Notes: generated from the letters alone by a model not told the origin. A stretch of DNA of 8,784 nucleotides from Kiritimatiellia bacterium (GCA_028707675.1 JAQWAM010000030.1:1-8784), one strand, 5' to 3'. Positions 1 through 5,636 are shown, counted from the stretch's first letter. Program-made: numbers and translations.

Positions 1-2
1 GG

Positions 3-926
3 GTTTTCTACTCGGCTTTCGGGCATCGGCCCGCGACATTCCGCGACCCGAGGCTGCTGCCGTTTTATCTGGCCGGCACACAGTTCGCGCTCGGCGACCT
101 TCCCGCTTCGACCGTTCCGAGCGGGCGCCTGACGCCCGCGCTGCGGGCGCAGGAAAAGCTCGGCTGGCGGCTGGGCGTGGAGGCCTACACGTTCCACACG
201 CATACCTTTTTCGATACAGTGGACAAGACCGCCGGGATGGGGCTGGCCTATGTCGGCGCACTCAGCTTCCAGAAGGTGGCCAAGGACATTCCTAAAAATT
301 TCGAGCCGGGGTTAAACGACGACGAACTGCGCGCCATACGGATGAAACTGGATGAAGCCGGGGTGCGTCTGCTCACATATTACATTCAGAGCATACCGGG
401 CGACGAGGCCGGGTGCCGGGCGGTTTTCGAGTTTGGGCGTAAGATCGGGATCGAGACCTTCATGAGCGAGCCGCCGGCCGAGGCATTGCCTGTGATTGAC
501 CGTTTCTGCCAAGAGTACAACATCAAGGTTGCGCTGCACAATCACGACCGCAAAGGCTCGCCGCACTACTGGAGCCCGGAGGCGATCCTGAAGGCTTGCG
601 AGGGACGCAGCCCGATGATCGGCGCTTGCGCCGACATCGGCTATTGGATGCGCGGAGGGATTGATCCGGTCAGGGCGCTTGAAACGCTGAAAGACAGGAT
701 CGTTACCCTGCAGTTGCATGACCTCGACGAGGTCAGCGCCAAGGGACAGGACGTGCCGTGGGGAACGGGTAAAGGACGTACGGAAGATTTTCTGCGCAAG
801 GCGCGTGAACTTAAAATTGATCCGGTGATGTTCGGGCTGGAGTATTCGCGCGACTTCACGGACAACTTGGCTGCGGTAGGGCAGTGCGCCGAATTCTTCA
901 ACCGGGTCAGCATGAAGATTGGTTGA
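3..926 (+). CDS. ThuA-like domain fused to xylose-isomerase-like TIM barrel (5' partial)
   Basis: The frame is open from the first bases of the window to TGA at 924-926, so the true start lies upstream. The visible part is 307 residues. Residues 1-33 (VFYSAFGHRP..., ending FALGDL) resemble the C-terminal end of ThuA-like (glutamine-amidotransferase-fold) domains. A Pro/Ser-rich linker follows to about residue 57. Residues 58-307 are a sugar phosphate isomerase/epimerase (AP-endonuclease-2-like) TIM barrel. Likely metal ligands are E156 (FMSEP), D211 (GACADIG), H239 (LQLHD) and E280 (GLEYS). The family isomerises, epimerises or eliminates on sugars or keto-sugars; the substrate here is unknown. 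A GTG at 177 would be a possible internal start, but no ribosome-binding site precedes it and the upstream coding is meaningful. A sugar-processing role with the oxidoreductase at 3496-4848 is an inference. Barrel call is firm; the fusion rests on a short ThuA tail. Confidence 0.82.
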   Translation, partial: VFYSAFGHRPATFRDPRLLPFYLAGTQFALGDLPASTVPSGRLTPALRAQEKLGWRLGVEAYTFHTHTFFDTVDKTAGMGLAYVGALSFQKVAKDIPKNFEPGLNDDELRAIRMKLDEAGVRLLTYYIQSIPGDEAGCRAVFEFGRKIGIETFMSEPPAEALPVIDRFCQEYNIKVALHNHDRKGSPHYWSPEAILKACEGRSPMIGACADIGYWMRGGIDPVRALETLKDRIVTLQLHDLDEVSAKGQDVPWGTGKGRTEDFLRKARELKIDPVMFGLEYSRDFTDNLAAVGQCAEFFNRVSMKIG

Positions 927-930
927 GAAG

Positions 931-950
931 TTCACTAGTTGATTAGCGCG
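931..950 (+). repeat. Left copy of imperfect 20-bp direct repeat
   Basis: The 20 bases here match 3407-3426 at 16 positions; the core GTTGATTnGCGCG (938-950 versus 3414-3426) matches at 12 of 13. This copy starts 4 nt after the stop codon of the upstream sugar gene and the other lies 70 nt before the next sugar gene, so the pair brackets the restriction-modification and toxin-antitoxin genes. It may be a target or attachment-site duplication, or chance. Confidence 0.4.
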
Positions 951-982
951 TCGGGAAACAACCTGCCGGACCGGTCGCGCTC

Positions 983-1011
983 TGGACTTTTGCGAGAAAG
1001 CTCGCTACACT
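983..1011 (+). promoter_or_regulatory. Possible sigma70-type promoter for the methyltransferase operon
   Basis: TGGACT (983-988) and TACACT (1006-1011) are separated by 17 bp, each matching 4 of 6 bases of the -35 and -10 consensus. The spacer contains a small inverted repeat, GCGAG (992-996) and CTCGC (1001-1005), that could be an operator. It lies 50 bp before the proposed GTG start and just outside the proposed cassette border at 1041. Weak evidence, read by eye. Confidence 0.3.
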
Positions 1012-1060
1012 CAATCTTGTGGCTCAATCAGACCGGATAGTTAGGCACGAGAAAAGATAA

Positions 1061-2107
1061 GTGTCATCGACACCAGTTGATGGTATAGATACTAACATCA
1101 TGGGTAAATTCAAAGTAGCAGAGTTCTGCGTTGGTGGCGGCGGTCAAGCCCTCGGCCTTGAGGCCGCAGGTTTTGACTGCGTAGTTGCCGTGGAAATCGA
1201 TGCGGATTGCTGCACAACGCTCCGCCTCAATCGCCCGCAGTGGAACGTGCTTCACGAAGACATGCGGCAAGTTGACGGCAACCGATGGCGCAACGTCGAT
1301 TTGTTTGCCGCCGGTGTCCCCTGCCCTCCATTCTCCATTGCCGGCAAACAACTCGGCACAGACGATGACCGTGATCTGTTTCCTGAAGCCATCAGGATAA
1401 TCGGAGAAATGAAGCCCAATGCCGTCATGTTGGAGAATGTGCCCGGCTTTGCGGCTGCCAAGTTTGCAGATTATCGTGACAAGTTACGGATCCGGTTGTT
1501 GGAACTTGGTTACGAATCTGATTGGCGGGTACTGCAGGCATCGGACTATGGGGTTCCGCAATTGCGCCCTCGGTTTATACTTGTTGCGCTACCCCCCCAT
1601 AGAATGTCCTTTTTTGAGTGGCCTCGGCCGATCTGCAAACAGGTAACCGTTGGCGATACACTTCGAGACTTGATAGCGCAGAATGGATGGAAAGGCGCTC
1701 ACAAGTGGGTGGCGAACGCACAGAAGATCGCGCCTACCATTGTCGGCGGATCAAAGAAACATGGCGGCCCTGATTTGGGGCCAACGCGTGCCAGGAAACA
1801 GTGGCGTGAATTGGGTGTTGACGGATTGGGTATAGCCAACGAACCTCCTGACTCCGATTTTCCAGCGGACGCCTTGCCCCGCCTAACAGTCCGTATGGTT
1901 GCCAGAGTACAGGGGTTTCCTGATTTCTGGAAGTTCAGCGGGAAGAAGACAGCGGCATATCGTCAAGTTGGCAATGCTTTCCCGCCCCCTGTCGCTTCAT
2001 CCGTCGGACAAGCAATTGCCAGTGCTCTTGACGGCAAGTACCCTACGCAACATTCGAGCCGGACAATTCAGTTGAAACTATTGGAGCAGACAGTTCCATA
2101 CTGTTGA
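1061..2107 (+). CDS. DNA (cytosine-5-)-methyltransferase
   Basis: Transfers a methyl group from S-adenosylmethionine to carbon 5 of cytosine in a specific DNA sequence, here probably to protect host DNA from the HNH nuclease encoded next. It has 348 residues and the family motifs occur in order: motif I FCVGGGGQALGLEAAGF (22-38), motif IV GVPCPPFS (85-92) with catalytic Cys88, motif VI ENV (125-127), motif VIII QLRPR (167-171), motif IX around 274-288 (RMVARVQGFPDFW) and motif X YRQVGNAFPPPVA (300-312). The target-recognition region between VIII and IX (about 175-270) is short, so this is a small single-specificity enzyme. The catalytic loop reads PCPP rather than the usual PCQ. The start is GTG at 1061, 15 nt after the cassette core site, with only a weak GA-rich ribosome-binding sequence; ATG at 1100 is the alternative and loses no motif. 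The gene looks AT-richer than its flanks. The recognition sequence cannot be read from the protein. Confidence 0.95.
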   Translation: MSSTPVDGIDTNIMGKFKVAEFCVGGGGQALGLEAAGFDCVVAVEIDADCCTTLRLNRPQWNVLHEDMRQVDGNRWRNVDLFAAGVPCPPFSIAGKQLGTDDDRDLFPEAIRIIGEMKPNAVMLENVPGFAAAKFADYRDKLRIRLLELGYESDWRVLQASDYGVPQLRPRFILVALPPHRMSFFEWPRPICKQVTVGDTLRDLIAQNGWKGAHKWVANAQKIAPTIVGGSKKHGGPDLGPTRARKQWRELGVDGLGIANEPPDSDFPADALPRLTVRMVARVQGFPDFWKFSGKKTAAYRQVGNAFPPPVASSVGQAIASALDGKYPTQHSSRTIQLKLLEQTVPYC

Positions 2108-2120
2108 TGATTAGACAAGC

Positions 2121-2124
2121 GAGG
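2121..2124 (+). promoter_or_regulatory. Ribosome-binding site of the HNH endonuclease gene
   Basis: GAGG ends 5 nt before the ATG at 2130 and fixes that start. The methyltransferase stops at 2107, so the two genes are 22 bp apart with no promoter visible between them, consistent with co-transcription. Confidence 0.6.
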
Positions 2125-2129
2125 TCAAC

Positions 2130-2699
2130 ATGAGCAAAGTTGGTTCAAAAGAGAAAATCAGACGGTTCTTGCTGGCCAACATCGGTCGCGTTATCGAATC
2201 GCACGAACTGCAGGCGGCGGCAGACGGAGCCGCCCAATACAGCAGACGATTGAGAGAACTTCGCGATGAGGAAGGTTGGCTGATCCTTTCACATAATGAC
2301 AGTTCGGAATTGAAGCCGGGACAGTATCTTCTGCGCCAGAAACCAGTACAAAAAGAAAGACCTCATTTTTCCCGTATGATATCCGCAAAACTCCGGGCCG
2401 AAGTGCTCGATCGTAACGGGTTCACATGCCAAATGTGCGGATTGACTCCCGGCGAGACTGACCCTGCCACAGGCAGACCTGTGCGCCTGCATATCGGCCA
2501 CATCAAGGACAAGTCTCTCGGCGGGAAGGATGAACTTTCCAACCTGCGAACGCTATGCTCTACCTGCAATCAGGGAGCGAAAAATATAACAACGGAAAAA
2601 CCGAGTTCAATATGGTTGCTTTCGCAGGTGCGTCGTGCTGGCAGGGATGAGCAGAAGGCTGTTTTTGAGTGGCTTAGGAGCAAATTTGAAAGTCAATAA
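2130..2699 (+). CDS. HNH endonuclease with N-terminal winged-helix-like domain (probable type II restriction enzyme)
   Basis: Probably cuts unmethylated DNA at the site modified by the adjacent methyltransferase. The protein has 189 residues. Residues 4-70 look like a winged helix-turn-helix DNA-binding domain (helix IRRFLLANIGRVIESHEL, then RRLRELRDEEGW). The HNH domain spans about 90-155: CQMC (100-103), HIGHIKDKSLGG (121-132, His124 the likely catalytic histidine), SNLRTLC (137-143) and CSTCNQGAKN (143-152). C100/C103 and C143/C146 can form a structural zinc site. Lone HNH nucleases can also be Mcr-like enzymes that cut methylated DNA, but direct coupling to a C5 methyltransferase favours a type II pair. 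The gene ends 3 nt before the attC-like site, as cassette genes commonly do. Family assignment is firm; role in restriction is inferred from context. Confidence 0.88.
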   Translation: MSKVGSKEKIRRFLLANIGRVIESHELQAAADGAAQYSRRLRELRDEEGWLILSHNDSSELKPGQYLLRQKPVQKERPHFSRMISAKLRAEVLDRNGFTCQMCGLTPGETDPATGRPVRLHIGHIKDKSLGGKDELSNLRTLCSTCNQGAKNITTEKPSSIWLLSQVRRAGRDEQKAVFEWLRSKFESQ

Positions 2700-2702
2700 A
2701 TA

Positions 2703-2756
2703 GCCGAACAAATCGCTTCTGCGGCTAAATGCTGCCGCTGAGGTTTGGCGTTCCTC
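2703..2756 (+). other. attC-like recombination site (integron cassette end)
   Basis: A 54-bp imperfect palindrome with the attC layout. R''-like box GCCGAAC (2703-2709); spacer AAATC (2710-2714); L''-like arm (2715-2725); 8-nt apical loop (2726-2733); L'-like arm (2734-2744); spacer TTGGC (2745-2749); R'-like box beginning GTT (2750-2756). The arms pair over 11 positions with one T/T mismatch and two G.T wobbles. The two spacers are equal (5 and 5) and do not pair, as in the unpaired central spacer of folded attC sites. GAAC pairs with GTTC at the base. The left box differs from the consensus RYYYAAC at one base. The current right box, GTTCCTC, departs from GTTRRRY after the GTT, as expected if the bases past the cut belong to a non-cassette neighbour. 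Length is close to the shortest known attC sites. Confidence 0.6.
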
Positions 2757-2770
2757 AGAAACAATAGCTG

Positions 2771-2799
2771 TTGCATTAAGCAGCGCTTTGCTATATTAT
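2771..2799 (+). promoter_or_regulatory. Promoter of the toxin-antitoxin operon
   Basis: TTGCAT (2771-2776) and TATTAT (2794-2799) are separated by 17 bp, close to the sigma70-type consensus, 31 bp before the antitoxin ATG. A strong Shine-Dalgarno sequence, GGAGG (2819-2823), sits 7 nt before that ATG. ParD-like antitoxins usually repress their own promoter, but no clear operator palindrome stands out between 2771 and 2830. Confidence 0.5.
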
Positions 2800-2830
2800 T
2801 GCGACATACCCGATAATTGGAGGAGTTTAC

Positions 2831-3049
2831 ATGACTACCGCAGTACGCGTTTCGGAGAATCTCGTGCGCGAGGCTCGATTACTTAGTGCGGTCGACAATC
2901 GGTCGGTGACAGGCCAAATCGAGCACTGGGCGCACATAGGCAGGTGTGCCGAGGAAAACCCTGACCTGACATACCGCCTGATCAAAGACGTCTTGATCGG
3001 AATTGAAGAACTGAATCAAGGCGAGTCGACCGAGTATCGTTTTGGTTGA
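2831..3049 (+). CDS. ParD-like type II antitoxin
   Basis: A 72-residue protein that probably binds and neutralises the toxin encoded 6 nt downstream and represses the shared promoter. The N-terminal segment (TTAVRVSENLVREARLLSAV) resembles a short beta strand plus helix of a ribbon-helix-helix DNA-binding fold. RSVTGQIEHWAHIGR (24-38) and the C-terminal EYRFG (68-72) are hallmarks of the ParD_like family. The ATG at 2831 is fixed by GGAGG 7 nt upstream. The acidic C-terminal half (DVLIGIEELNQGESTEYRFG, 53-72) is the likely toxin-binding part. The module has its own promoter and lies just outside the proposed integron cassette; it may have been present before the cassette inserted. Confidence 0.88.
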   Translation: MTTAVRVSENLVREARLLSAVDNRSVTGQIEHWAHIGRCAEENPDLTYRLIKDVLIGIEELNQGESTEYRFG

Positions 3050-3055
3050 GGCATT

Positions 3056-3343
3056 ATGAGAATCATCCAATCACGCACATTCGAGAAGCTGGCGCGTCAC
3101 TTTGCACAACAAGAAAAGAAGGTTTTAGACCAGCAGATCCGAAAGATTGCCGAGAATACCGCCCTCGGCCAAGAGAAACGAGGGCAACTTCGTGGCGTTT
3201 TCGTATACAAGTTCAAGATTCACGTCACACAGTATCTGCTTTCCTGCCGTATGGCTGATGCGGAAACGCTCGAGCTGATAATGATAGGCCCACATGAAAA
3301 CTACTACAGGGATTTGACAAATCACCGGAAGACAAGACGATGA
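3056..3343 (+). CDS. RelE/ParE-superfamily toxin
   Basis: A small basic protein of 95 residues, the usual size of RelE/ParE toxins, which act either as ribosome-dependent mRNA nucleases (RelE type) or gyrase poisons (ParE type). Conserved features are KKVLDQQIRKIAENTALGQEKRG (21-43), LRGVFVYKFKIHVTQYLLSCR (45-65) and the C-terminal PHENYYRDL (79-87); the HENYYRDL signature is typical of toxins paired with ParD_like antitoxins. TGAGG (3047-3051) overlaps the antitoxin stop codon and lies 4 nt before the toxin ATG, so toxin translation is probably coupled to the antitoxin. The biochemical target is not decidable from sequence. The module may stabilise the island or contribute to phage defence by abortive infection; this is an inference. 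Confidence 0.87.
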   Translation: MRIIQSRTFEKLARHFAQQEKKVLDQQIRKIAENTALGQEKRGQLRGVFVYKFKIHVTQYLLSCRMADAETLELIMIGPHENYYRDLTNHRKTRR

Positions 3344-3364
3344 CGGAAAGACAACAAAGCAATG

Positions 3365-3396
3365 CAGGCTAAAAAACGCTCGCTCATTTTAGCCTG
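3365..3396. repeat. Perfect 10-bp inverted repeat downstream of the toxin gene
   Basis: CAGGCTAAAA (3365-3374) and TTTTAGCCTG (3387-3396) are exact reverse complements around a 12-nt loop. The hairpin begins 22 nt after the toxin stop. Its A/T half is next to the loop and no T tract follows, so it is not a textbook intrinsic terminator, though it could end transcription of the toxin operon or bind a protein. Confidence 0.6.
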
Positions 3397-3406
3397 ATGG
3401 CACACA

Positions 3407-3426
3407 TTCGTTGGTTGATTCGCGCG
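3407..3426 (+). repeat. Right copy of imperfect 20-bp direct repeat
   Basis: Partner of 931-950 (16/20 identical, same orientation). It lies 11 nt after the perfect inverted repeat at 3365-3396 and before the next chromosomal gene, marking the right edge of the foreign-looking segment. Could be a duplicated insertion target, a remnant attachment site, or coincidence. Confidence 0.4.
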
Positions 3427-3495
3427 GAGGATATAGCGATTTTGGGGCGAAACTGTTAATGTTCGTTTAAGAGCAGGCGTAAAAAAGGGGGAAGC

Positions 3496-4848
3496 ATGAG
3501 GGGGATTCAGAACAAGCTGGCGATCACACGGCGGGGGTTCATCGGCAGTGCGGCGGCGTTGGCCGTGCCGCATGTGATCAGGTCGTCGGCCTTGGGCGCC
3601 GACGGCGCGACGGCGCCTGGCAACCGGATCACGGTCGGGCTGATCGGACGGGGATGCATGGGCCGCGGTCATCTGGCGCGCCTGGTCGGGGACCGTGACG
3701 TGCAGGTTCTGGCTGTGTGCGACGTTGACCGCCCGCGCCGCGAAGAAGGCCGGGAGGCTGTGGACGCGCACTATGCCGACGCGCGCGCCAGCGGCGCGTA
3801 CAAGGGGTGCGCCGCGTATAACGATTACCGTGAGATGCTGGCGCGCAAGGACATCGACGCGGTCGTGATCGCCACGACGGATCACTGGCACAGCCCCATA
3901 TTGATCGATGCGGTCAAGGCGGGCAAGGACGTGTATTGCGAAAAGCCGGTGTCGATGAGCGTTGCCCAAGGGCGCGAGCTGGTTGAGGCTGTGCGCGCGA
4001 ACGGACGTGTGTTCCAGACCGGGTCGCAGTACCGCTCCATGAAATCGCTGAACCCGGCGATCAGCTTCATCCGCGGCGGCGGGCTGGGCAAGATAAAGGC
4101 GGTTTTCACGCATTGGACATGGCAGAATATCCCGACTGTCGGCAAATCGCGTTTCCCTCTGAATCCGGCGTTGCCGGAAGAGCCGCTGCCGGAAGGGCTG
4201 GACTGGAAACAGTGGGTGGGGCCGGCGCAGTGGCACCCTTACAACCACCATTACCACAGAAATCCGATTCCCGGGGTGGTGCCATGGAATTTCTGCGCTG
4301 ATTTCGGCAACGGCAACACGACAAGCTACCATTCGCACTCGGCTGATGTGATCCAGTACGCGCTGGGCGTGGAGGAGAGCGGCCCGGTGGAGATCATGCA
4401 TCCTTCCGGCGGAAAGTATCCGACACTTACCTGCCGCTACGCGGACGGCACTCTGCTGCACCATATTGACGATTGGAGCCAGCCTAAAACGCTTTATCAC
4501 GCGGTGCCTGACGACGCTCAGCTTTACGGCATGTTCGGGGGACTGTTCGTGGGCGAGCGCGGGTGGCTGAACGTGATGTATGAGAGCGGCAAGCAGATGC
4601 AGGGCGGGCCTGACAGCATATTCGAGGAGATGAAGCTGAAGACGCGGGTTATCAGCGGAGCCAACCACCACCACGCCAACTGGTTCGAGTGCGTAAAGAG
4701 CCGTCATAAACCGAGTTCGCACGAGGAGATCGGGCACAGGTCAGCCTCGTTAGGTCATTTAGTGACCGAGTCCTTCAAACAGGAGCGCTCGCTCAAATGG
4801 GATCCGGCGCGTGAGGTTTTTGCGCTCTACGCGAAGGTGCCGGTCTGA
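3496..4848 (+). CDS. Tat-exported Gfo/Idh/MocA-family oxidoreductase
   Basis: NAD(P)-dependent oxidoreductase of 450 residues acting on a sugar or sugar derivative. The N-terminus has a twin-arginine signal (TRRGFIG at 11-17, then a hydrophobic run to about 27 and a likely cleavage region near ALGA, 32-35), so it is probably folded with cofactor and exported by Tat. The Rossmann domain follows: GLIGRGCMGRG (48-58, GxGxxG = G51, G53, G56), CDVD (75-78), ATTDHWH (126-132) and the family signature CEKP (148-151). The C-terminal half is the Gfo/Idh/MocA substrate domain, with several His/Trp-rich stretches (206-210, 246-254). The start is supported by a GGGGGAAG sequence just before the ATG. Related secreted enzymes are abundant in PVC polysaccharide degraders. 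Substrate unknown; partnership with the TIM-barrel protein at 3-926 is inferred. The stop is 14 nt before the next gene. Confidence 0.92.
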   Translation: MRGIQNKLAITRRGFIGSAAALAVPHVIRSSALGADGATAPGNRITVGLIGRGCMGRGHLARLVGDRDVQVLAVCDVDRPRREEGREAVDAHYADARASGAYKGCAAYNDYREMLARKDIDAVVIATTDHWHSPILIDAVKAGKDVYCEKPVSMSVAQGRELVEAVRANGRVFQTGSQYRSMKSLNPAISFIRGGGLGKIKAVFTHWTWQNIPTVGKSRFPLNPALPEEPLPEGLDWKQWVGPAQWHPYNHHYHRNPIPGVVPWNFCADFGNGNTTSYHSHSADVIQYALGVEESGPVEIMHPSGGKYPTLTCRYADGTLLHHIDDWSQPKTLYHAVPDDAQLYGMFGGLFVGERGWLNVMYESGKQMQGGPDSIFEEMKLKTRVISGANHHHANWFECVKSRHKPSSHEEIGHRSASLGHLVTESFKQERSLKWDPAREVFALYAKVPV

Positions 4849-4862
4849 TAGAATATGGCCGC

Positions 4863-5546
4863 ATGAGCGCATTGATTTTTGACATGGACGGCGTTTTGGC
4901 CGACAACTCCGATTATCATGTGTTGGCCTGGACTGAATACGCCCGCCTGTTCGGGCGCGAGCTGACCGCGGACGAGATAAAAAGGCGTCTCGGTTTCAAC
5001 AACCGGGAATACATGCGTTTTCTTCTGAACCGCGAGCCGACCGACAACGAGGTCGAGCGTTCGACCGTTGAGAAAGAGGCGCTTTACCGCAAGATATTTG
5101 GGCCGCATCTGGCAGCGCCTGCCGGCCTGATGCCTTTGCTAAAATTCGCCCGCGGGAAAAAGGTCATGTGCGGGGTCGCGACCTCTGCCCCGGAGGAGAA
5201 CGTCAAATTCGTCTTGGACGGTTTGAATATCCGGCACTATTTCAATGAGGTGGTTGATGCCACGCATGTCAAGAACTGCAAGCCTGATCCCGAGATATAC
5301 CGGGTGGCCGCGGACAGGCTGGGGGTGGAGCCGGGCCGGTGCCTGGTTTTCGAAGATGCCATCGCGGGCATAAAGTCGGCCAAGGCCGCCGGAATGCGGG
5401 TGATCGCGCTGACCAGCTCGTATCCGGCTGACGTGCTGGCCGATTACGCCCCGTCGGCCATCATCCGATCCTTTGACGATCTTTACAAGCCGTGTCCGGC
5501 CCGGGAGCTTGTGGAAAAGGTCACGGGGCATAAGCTTGCCGTTTGA
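4863..5546 (+). CDS. HAD-superfamily phosphatase, beta-phosphoglucomutase-like
   Basis: Cytosolic hydrolase or mutase of 227 residues acting on a sugar phosphate. All four HAD motifs are present: motif I DMDGV (7-11; D7 the nucleophile, D9 acid/base), motif II ATSAP (106-110; T107/S108), motif III K140 in NCKPDPEIY, and motif IV FEDAIAGIKSAKAAG (163-177; E164, D165). The helical cap lies between motifs I and II (about 16-85), the C1 cap of the beta-phosphoglucomutase subgroup. Length fits that subgroup. Specificity is uncertain: members include beta-phosphoglucomutase, 2-deoxyglucose-6-phosphatase and other sugar phosphatases. The ATG at 4863 starts 14 nt after the oxidoreductase stop, with only a weak ribosome-binding sequence, so co-transcription is likely. 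A link to intracellular processing of the same sugar pool is inferred. Confidence 0.87.
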   Translation: MSALIFDMDGVLADNSDYHVLAWTEYARLFGRELTADEIKRRLGFNNREYMRFLLNREPTDNEVERSTVEKEALYRKIFGPHLAAPAGLMPLLKFARGKKVMCGVATSAPEENVKFVLDGLNIRHYFNEVVDATHVKNCKPDPEIYRVAADRLGVEPGRCLVFEDAIAGIKSAKAAGMRVIALTSSYPADVLADYAPSAIIRSFDDLYKPCPARELVEKVTGHKLAV

Positions 5547-5636
5547 CAAGCAGGGCGGTCTGGGAATACGTTCTTTATTACCTGAGCCTGATCTGTTTTA
5601 ATAAATGCATGTTTTCAGGTTTCATAAGGAATAGCC

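Larger units (their letters stand above)
1041..2750 (+). mobile_element. Putative integron gene cassette carrying a restriction-modification pair
   Basis: The left edge is GTTAGGC at 1040-1046, an exact match to the integron core site GTTRRRY, which is cut after the G. The right edge is G2750, the cut position of the attC-like palindrome at 2703-2756. Joined as a circle, the attC would read GCCGAAC ... TTTGGCG|TTAGGC, and R'' (2703-2709) would then pair with R' (GTTAGGC) at 6 of 7 positions. The contents fit cassette rules: genes in one orientation, the first start 15 nt after the left core, the last stop 3 nt before R''. No intI gene is visible, so this would be an orphan cassette (a CALIN, or an insertion at a secondary site). 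The left flank does not form an attC. The boundaries follow from established integron rules; the cassette itself is inferred. Confidence 0.6.

Noticed and set aside
177..926. A separate isomerase gene starting at GTG 177.
   Set aside because: The frame is open to the left edge with recognisable ThuA-like residues, and no ribosome-binding site precedes 177.
927..1046. An attC belonging to a preceding cassette, ending in GTTAGGC.
   Set aside because: The 120 bp before it contain no matching R'' box and no symmetric arm pairing; only a scattered CCGGTC (971-976) / GACCGG (1031-1036) match. It may be a secondary site or attI-like sequence, but this cannot be shown.
3340..3372. A tiny frame of 10 codons overlapping the toxin stop (ATGA).
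   Set aside because: Too short, no recognisable peptide, and it runs into the inverted repeat.
3352..3413. A second attC after the toxin gene (CAAC at 3352-3355, GTTG at 3410-3413, with the 10-bp inverted repeat inside), which would make the TA module its own cassette.
   Set aside because: The spacers are very unequal (5 nt versus 1 nt, plus an 8-nt bulge), the right box GTTGGTT does not fit GTTRRRY, and the left box does not complement the would-be cassette start TTCCTC at 2751.
3322..4737. A long minus-strand open frame (471 codons) opposite the Gfo/Idh/MocA gene.
   Set aside because: It is a mirror of a high-GC coding strand, has Arg/His/Pro-rich sequence with no family motif, and the plus strand encodes a complete recognised enzyme.
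5543..5571. A promoter for the HIT gene with a perfect TTGACA.
   Set aside because: The only sequences at the right spacing (AATACG or ATACGT) are poor -10 boxes, and the TTGACA overlaps the stop codon of the previous gene.
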